Shown here: in pieces, positions 58,070 through 64,000 of the stretch | Layout: every line of letters begins with the position of its first letter | How positions within the stretch are numbered: position 1 is the first letter of the stretch | Source: Cryptomeria japonica | Lineage: Eukaryota; Streptophyta; Pinopsida; Cupressales; Cupressaceae | Assembly: GCF_030272615.1 (NCBI RefSeq) | Contig: NC_081409.1 | Span: forward strand, 875,943,594 to 876,007,593 | Direction of reading: 5' to 3' | Length of the DNA stretch: 64,000 bases | Program-made: the position numbers and the translations under genes | The notes under the pieces: generated by a model | Databases searched by the model: none | What the model saw: only the letters and a program-made list of their open reading frames with translations | Told to the model about the DNA's origin: nothing

Positions 58070-59675
58070 TTTTGGTGAACCCAACAATTTTTGCATTACT
58101 TTTTATTTAAATGTTCAGATCTGAAATCATTTTCATAAAATTTTCAAATTTAGAGGCATTTAATTCTAAAATTCATCTTTCATGTGCTTGAATTCGTTAA
58201 TCAATCATTATTTTAGTAGTATTATATTGATTAATCAATTGCATCATTGCTATAATTTCATATCATTGGTTAATTGATTGCAATTGGCATTTGCAATAAA
58301 TTGTCAATCAATTAAGGGCATTGCAAGCACAATCCAATTCCCCTATCCTTGCCTCTACCTTTTGTTTCTTGCTTTCTAGGAACAATTAGGTGGTGTTGGA
58401 GCTTGTACTTGTTTATGAGTTTCATACCCCGCATTTTCGAACATGAGATTCTTGTGAGGACAAGTTATAGACTCGTGGCTTCCTTTGCTTTAAATAGCAA
58501 TGATGTTGAGCTTGAGTTCCATGATAATTTATTCCAACCATGAAACTTAGGAGAGCCATCTTCCCATAATCCAACCACCTATCTTGCCTAGCATTATTGA
58601 AAATCATTCCCCCCATACTTCTCATGATGAAGATGACCAACACAAATTTCTAATGAACAATTGACAATACTTGACAAGGAATGGAAGGTTGTCAAGAACT
58701 TGTGAATAAAGAAGAATTGATTGGAGAGGCAATCCCCTTGATTGAGGAATCTAAGAAAGTTGATACAAGGTGATGAACACAGTGTGGATGTTCTACGTAG
58801 CATATCTCACACAATGGATAAACACTATGAAGATAGCTAGTTGCATAGAAGTGATTGGATATTCTGCTCCTAAAAACCCAAGTTAAGATACCAATGTCCA
58901 TGCCTACAACAATACAAAATGTTCCCACATGCACATCCTATATCTGACTACCACTACATAGAATGGTAATTCCATCCATGTTAGTAATGGGACTAATCCT
59001 ATCAATCAATATGCTTAATTTCCAGCTTCAACCAATCTTCCTTTTTTTTCCCAAAACATGCATCAACCATTTCCTCAACCAATATTCCTTTTGTTTCTCA
59101 AAACAAATTGTATGGAATTTATGAGTGTTGAGAAGATGAGATGGCTAAAACTTCATGTAAAAATAGAAGATAAAGTCCATAATATGTAGAAATAAAAAGA
59201 AATTTGTGTCCATGTATGTGTGCAATCAATAAAATAGTTTTCAAGTAAAATAAAACAACTCAAGTAAATAAAATAGCTCAAAACGGATAATTCTCAACAT
59301 TTTTTAGATAGATGTATTTAAGATATATACGTTAGTTATATAATTAATAAAAGTATAGTTTTAACATTTTTTGTAATGTCTATTGTGAAGATTTTCAAAG
59401 ACTATCATACTACACCTTGGCAAGGTAAGAGAAGGCAAACAATCGATTTGGAAAAGCATTTGGCTAGTATTGATGAACCTCGGTTTGGATTCAAAAATAG
59501 ATAAATGTTTATAAAACCAAGCCAAAGTAGATTAGATAAATAAAATTGTATAATCATGGATCTCTGCATACTAGCAACAGTAATATGCAGACCACATTAA
59601 AAGAATATTTAGGGATATAATAATGATATTGGTTATGGAATAACAGATATCATTATCACCTCCAAGAAATAGTGT
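58070..59675. other. No gene seen; decayed element interior or intergenic DNA
   Basis: AT-rich sequence without coding motifs. The first few hundred bases could be the leader of the relative of element I whose LTR ends at 58069. Frames at 58349-58934 are short, overlap on both strands and have no motif. Confidence 0.4.
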
Positions 59676-59680
59676 CCTTC

Positions 59681-61273
59681 TGTAATGTCCCCGATTTTGG
59701 CCTGGAATTGTTTGTATTAGATTTTTGGAGAAATAAGGGAAAAATATTTAATTTAATATTATATAAGTTGTCTCATTATATTCATTTAAAAACATACGTG
59801 AGATGACTTTTTATTTTATTAAATTAATAAAGTGACCGAGTATAAAATAAAAATAATTAAGTCACTTAAGAAATAAAATAGTGTACCTACCCAAATCTTC
59901 TACAAGGAATCTTATGATGGGTTATGAAAAGAACAAATAGAAGAGGGTAATTCATGGTTGAGCATAAGTTGTTTGTTATCTTCTCTTGTATTGGGGTTGT
60001 GGAGCCAAGGCTGTCCGCAGATTTGGTCTTAGAGAACGAAACCTCCCTTTGATCTGCATAACTGAGGGGGTGAAAGATCCTTAAAAGGGTTGCTTTTGAG
60101 AGGGGAGACACCTCAGTCTTCCTAATTGGGCTTAATGAGTTTGTTGTAGCTTTTTTCGTGGTGGATAGGGTATTTCATGGCATCTTCAGACTTTTTAGAT
60201 TGAGTGCCCTTTTGTATCAATTTACCTTGAGGCTAATAGGCGATATTGTGAGTAGATGGTTGGACGTCGAATTGCTTGAGGAATTGGCTTATTTGAGGGT
60301 CTGATAAAAACCCGACTTCAGACCATACAACCACGATTTTGTCCATATCTCATCTTTGAGGCATTAAGAGCTTAGTTGGAGGACATCGATTTCATTGGAA
60401 GGTCCCAGTCGAGGCTTAGGTTGAAAGCTGAAGGCGATTTCCTTTGTGACAATTTGAGAAGGTTTTGTGGCATAATCGGCCTCATATCAGTTTGGAATCA
60501 AAATCGAACTTGTGCACTGTTAACCATCGATTTGGTTCATATCTCCCCGATTTGGCATCCAAACACATCAATAAGGGAAGTGCTCCACTCGAGGAATAAG
60601 AGCGATCAGTTCGGAGGTGGTTTGGAGTACATCCTGCAGTCCAACATTGATATCTCAGACCTTCCTTGCAGCAGCAGGGACGATATAGGAAGTGGATCAA
60701 ACTGGCACATTGGAGGTTCTTTCACATATGATATTGCTTGCTTCATCACAGCGCTTACCCCAGGTTCATTTTCAAGTTAGACTTCATTGTAATTATCAGT
60801 TTGAATGCATGAGATTAGTTGCAGTCCATGTGTCCTCAGAATGTCTGAAAATTGACCTATAATGACAATCCATGTATTTGCTCTTTGGTTGCCTATGTAA
60901 TGTTCTTTTAGATGGCCAAATGAAATAAATAAGAAAGGAGTTGGGATTGCATCTATATCACCTTTACATATATGAATGTCTGAGGATGTATGCCAAGTGT
61001 TGGTTATAATGTCAGCCTGTTGTAAGTCAAGATTTTGATAACTTAGAATCATAAATATCACCAATAAATTGTTGCTTATGCATCCCTAGTGATCTATAGA
61101 TTAAGGAGAGTTATTGAGTCAATTGATTATTCATGAAATGTTCATATTTAATGATCCATATTACAAACTAAAGCGCTGTCAGCGTAACGCACAAAACTTC
61201 AGAACAGCATAACACGCAACTAGGACAACAAATATTCCTTGTTTTACAGTTAATAATAGCAGGGGATATTACA
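59681..61273. mobile_element. Solo LTR K (1593 bp) beside the host gene
   Basis: It starts TGTAATGTCCCC and ends GGGGATATTACA, giving 12-bp inverted termini with one mismatch. CCTTC lies on both sides (59676-59680, 61274-61278). No primer site, coding region or second LTR is present, so it is a solo LTR. The TGTAATGTCCCC start is familiar from Gypsy-type LTRs of conifers (from memory). A 134-codon frame (60376-60780) inside has no motif. Confidence 0.85.
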
Positions 61274-61278
61274 CCTTC

Positions 61279-61848
61279 AAAGTAGTCAAGTCACTTAATG
61301 GCAATCTATGCCTTTTTTAATAAAAGAAAATAGACCATTCCCACCGCTTGTGGTCTAAGAGAGTATTTGCATATTGGCATTTTCTTCAGAAGGCCCAGAG
61401 CTCCACTACAGGTTATACCACTTGAATTCCATCTTTTATGCACTAACAGATCTGTTACAAAACCCCTCAACTGGAACCATCAAAAAGAACCTGTAAGCCA
61501 GAATTGTGCAGTCATATTCTGGAAAATCTGTTACGAATTTAAAGTTAAATCCTTGCACTTTCTCCACAGGCTGCAAAAAAACTGCAGGCAACACTTCTCT
61601 TTTCCCATCTTAACAAAGCTCAGAACCATGAATAAGAGCATGAAAAGCTGTACACAACATAAACAAGAACACTTATTATATTTTAAAATTTATGACCTCT
61701 TGTAGTTTAGGCTAGTTAAAGTTGATTAAATTAAGTCAAGATTTCTCAATATGTGAAACTGAACTATAATTACTAGGATATGGTTAGGCTAGTTCTAGGA
61801 TATGGTTTCCAAACTCCCCAGAGAACTGATACTATGTGAAAACACCTT
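61279..61848 (-). other. 3' flank of the host gene
   Basis: This lies between solo LTR K and the stop codon of the ARM-type gene and should hold its 3' untranslated region. A purine/AT-rich AATATAATAAG-like stretch (complement of about 61671-61690) could be a polyadenylation signal. A 35-bp stretch at 61551-61590 resembles part of the last exon. CTAGGATATGGTT is duplicated at about 61776 and 61796. Confidence 0.5.
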
Positions 61849-63825
61849 CTAAGCTGTGGGGCAGGTCTCATTCAAATGCACACCCTTCAAAATTTGGGCC
61901 TCATGACTACTGTGCAGAAAATGCTTGTTATCTGAGCTAGGCAGCGATATAGAATCATCCTTGTACTTTCTCCAGGCCTCTTCAAATTGCAAGCCTTTAC
62001 ACCTTAAAAAAGTTCAAAAACAAAAAAATGATATTGTTAACATGTGCACTCAAATACAAAATATATAAATATAATTATGGAAACACAATAAAAACAAGAA
62101 AAGAAGCTTGTAACTCTTTATTGATGTCCAAGAACCTCTTGCATCATATGTCTGAGAGAATGCTTACAATTTAAGTAGTTCCAAGATTTGAACTACTATG
62201 TCACGTAATTCAGAACCAGATTTCCGTGTCCATGAAGTCTTGTGTGCAAGTACCAATTCCTCTACCAGCCTACATGCAGACAAGTGTAATTAAATCATAA
62301 TATCCACTGAGCACTTGCAACAAACAGTTGGAACCAAACTTAATTTGTGTTTTGTGTTTCATTCTATACAAGAATTTGTTTCCTTCACATACTACAATTT
62401 AATTGTATAATTCAAGGATTACAGGAAATAAACAGTGGTGGATGCCTATTGGGTTGCACCAGGTATAAGACCATCCAAACAGTTAACATTCGTATAAAAT
62501 AATTTACAAGCAGAAATCACCTTTCTATGTATGGTGTTTTTCGAATCCATGTCAACTTAGTAATGGTAAGAACCCTTTTAAGAACCTGCATAAAATACTT
62601 ACTATTTAGTTTTCTTCTAATGGATGGCACTCAAATATCAACATATCAATATCAGCAAAGTACTCCAGAATATATTTCATCTTGACGATTCTTATCATTT
62701 GAAGCCAAAGAGAAAGGCTGAAAATATTCATCACTCATACTTCCCATTACAATGAAGAAACACTGTTTTCCTGACCTTTATTCTTTCCTTAAAGGGTTAC
62801 TGTGGCAAATTTTAAATTGCTTTATACAATGACGAGATGACAAATAAGCAGAGAATGCTGCTCAAATATAGCTAACGATCATTCATTCATTTATATGCTG
62901 CAAGGCTTTATATGCAACTCCGTGCATATGGCCCTGCCTTCTCTGAAGGTACCATGCACAAGTTTAACAGAGGGGCTTTACCATAAGTTGGAAGATATGC
63001 ATCCATTGAGCACCAGAGGATGTAGCAGACAATTTGGAGATTTTCCAGATTGCAAAAACCAGAGACATGCATTATGGAGACAATCAAATGCATGTATGCA
63101 ACTTAAAGAAAGACTGAACGAGGCAATAGCAATCAAATTCTGCATAGGTTTTTTATGTTTGAATATAGGAAGCTTAAATACATAAAAATTTAAACTTAAA
63201 GTCATAACAGAACTATAGTAACGTTAGGTGTTGTATGCTACCAACAAAAGGAAATGAAAAAAAAAACCAGCATTTATAAACATTAGGCCATAAATCATAC
63301 CAGTATCACTGTGGCATCATCTTTTGCATGCAACCAATGAAAAAGAAGAGGAAATAGGCGCTTGAAAAAAGCTAGAATAACAAGTCCCATGGCCTTGAAA
63401 AGTGGTTCAATTTGCTGGAGCCATATAATGCGGCGTTCCTTATCTTCACTGTGCCGTTCCATCTCCCCAAGCATTGCACCCAAGAGTTCTCTATACCTGT
63501 GCACTAGGAAAATTTAATTATCAAATCAAAACAATAAGTTTGCAAGAAAAATAGAAACCCAATAGTTGATTTTATGCATCACAATATGCATCCTGAATTG
63601 CAAACAGCTACTGAACCCATTAACAATCAAAGCAGTAAGGAATATTGCAAAACATTGTCTGTAAACTTTGTTCCATTTTATTTTGCTCAGTAAACAGGTA
63701 TAGTTATATTAGTGATGTGGCCCTAAGTCCAGAATAGTGTACACTGTGTATGCATGTGAAAAAAGCCCATTCCCTTACATGAAACATTTTTGAGCCATAT
63801 CACCAATAGGACCTCAACTTCAAGC
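61849..63825 (-). CDS. C-terminal exons of an ARM/HEAT-repeat-type host protein (partial)
   Basis: Five exons join in one frame on the minus strand: 63779-63825, 63301-63503, 62521-62585, 62168-62269 and 61849-62002 (stop TAG at 61849-61851). Each intron has GT...AG ends, and the phases agree throughout. The roughly 190 residues include RYRELLGAMLGEME, PLLFHWLHAKDDATVIL, KLTWIRKTPYIERLVEELV and CKGLQFEEAWRKYKDD. Alternating hydrophobic and charged helices suggest ARM/HEAT repeats. From memory it resembles the plant protein annotated At2g39910 and perhaps TTI2-type proteins, but this is unverified. A further exon ending at 63937 and running off the window is possible. There are no internal stops, unlike everything else here. 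Function is not known to me. Confidence 0.82.
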
Positions 63826-64000
63826 CTACTGATGTAGCACTTAAATCAAAAACCAAATACCAAAACTAGAAAGAAAAGTAGCCAATCAGAAATGCACAAA
63901 GCATCCATGAATGAACACAAAGAACAGGAATGACACCAGACTTCGGAGAAATTCAAGAGTTCAGAAAAGCAAAAAATCAAAGTCGGCATCAAAGTTTGTA
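63826..64000 (-). other. Upstream intron and possible further exon of the host gene
   Basis: From 63826 to 63936 the sequence looks intronic. At 63937-64000 a frame of 21 codons with a GT donor and the right phase (two bases, then G) could be the preceding exon, reaching the window edge. It is too short to be sure. Confidence 0.35.

Noticed and set aside
60376-60780. 134-codon plus-strand frame inside solo LTR K
   Set aside because: It lies within an LTR, has no motif, and an antisense frame is open as well.
61367-61705. 112-codon plus-strand frame in the host-gene 3' flank
   Set aside because: It has no motif, lies opposite the gene, and its sequence is better explained as untranslated flank.

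Overview
The window looks like intergenic DNA of a large, repeat-swollen seed-plant genome. A gymnosperm is the best guess, which is inference from nested LTR retrotransposons, AT-rich spacers and small exons split by introns. Only one host gene is visible: the 3' exons of a minus-strand ARM/HEAT-repeat-type gene at the right edge (61849 to about 64000). Almost everything else is retrotransposon, much of it nested, and several insertions can be proved from target-site duplications (TSDs).

Left third. A Copia LTR cut by the window edge (1-762) sits in the 3' LTR of a degenerate minus-strand Copia element B (763-11584). B is split by a second minus-strand Copia element A (2639-7696; 296-bp LTRs, TSD CATCT). 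Then come a diverged tandem repeat of about 378 bp and a minus-strand Ty3/Gypsy gag relic.

Middle. A plus-strand Copia element C (14566-26211) carries gag-PR-IN-RT-RH relics. Its 3' LTR was hit by the young element D (21032-26062; 477-bp LTRs with four differences seen, TSD GGTAC). An older relative of D, element E (28968-40802, TSD CTTGT), was broken in its 5' LTR by a 7.6-kb insertion F (29035-36667, TSD CATGC). F was itself hit by solo LTR G (34989-36134, TSD AAAAG).

Right third. This holds a tRNA-derived SINE (43037-43332, 9-bp TSD), an inverted rearranged relative of F (H, 44141-45966), a gag/protease-only Gypsy-like element I (about 45984-51935), a LINE ORF1 relic (55663-56740), a diverged Gypsy-like LTR and a solo LTR K (59681-61273, TSD CCTTC) just downstream of the host gene.

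The most interesting theme is that three unrelated repeat families here (D/E, F/H and I) encode long proteins but no reverse transcriptase or integrase. In D and E the Copia gag-protease reading frame is fused to the same unrecognised acidic domain of about 215 residues. F carries a decayed frame of about 1,100 codons with no domain I recognise as an enzyme. I carries a gag-protease-like frame interrupted by one amber codon. All protein and family assignments come from reading motifs by eye; no search was run.
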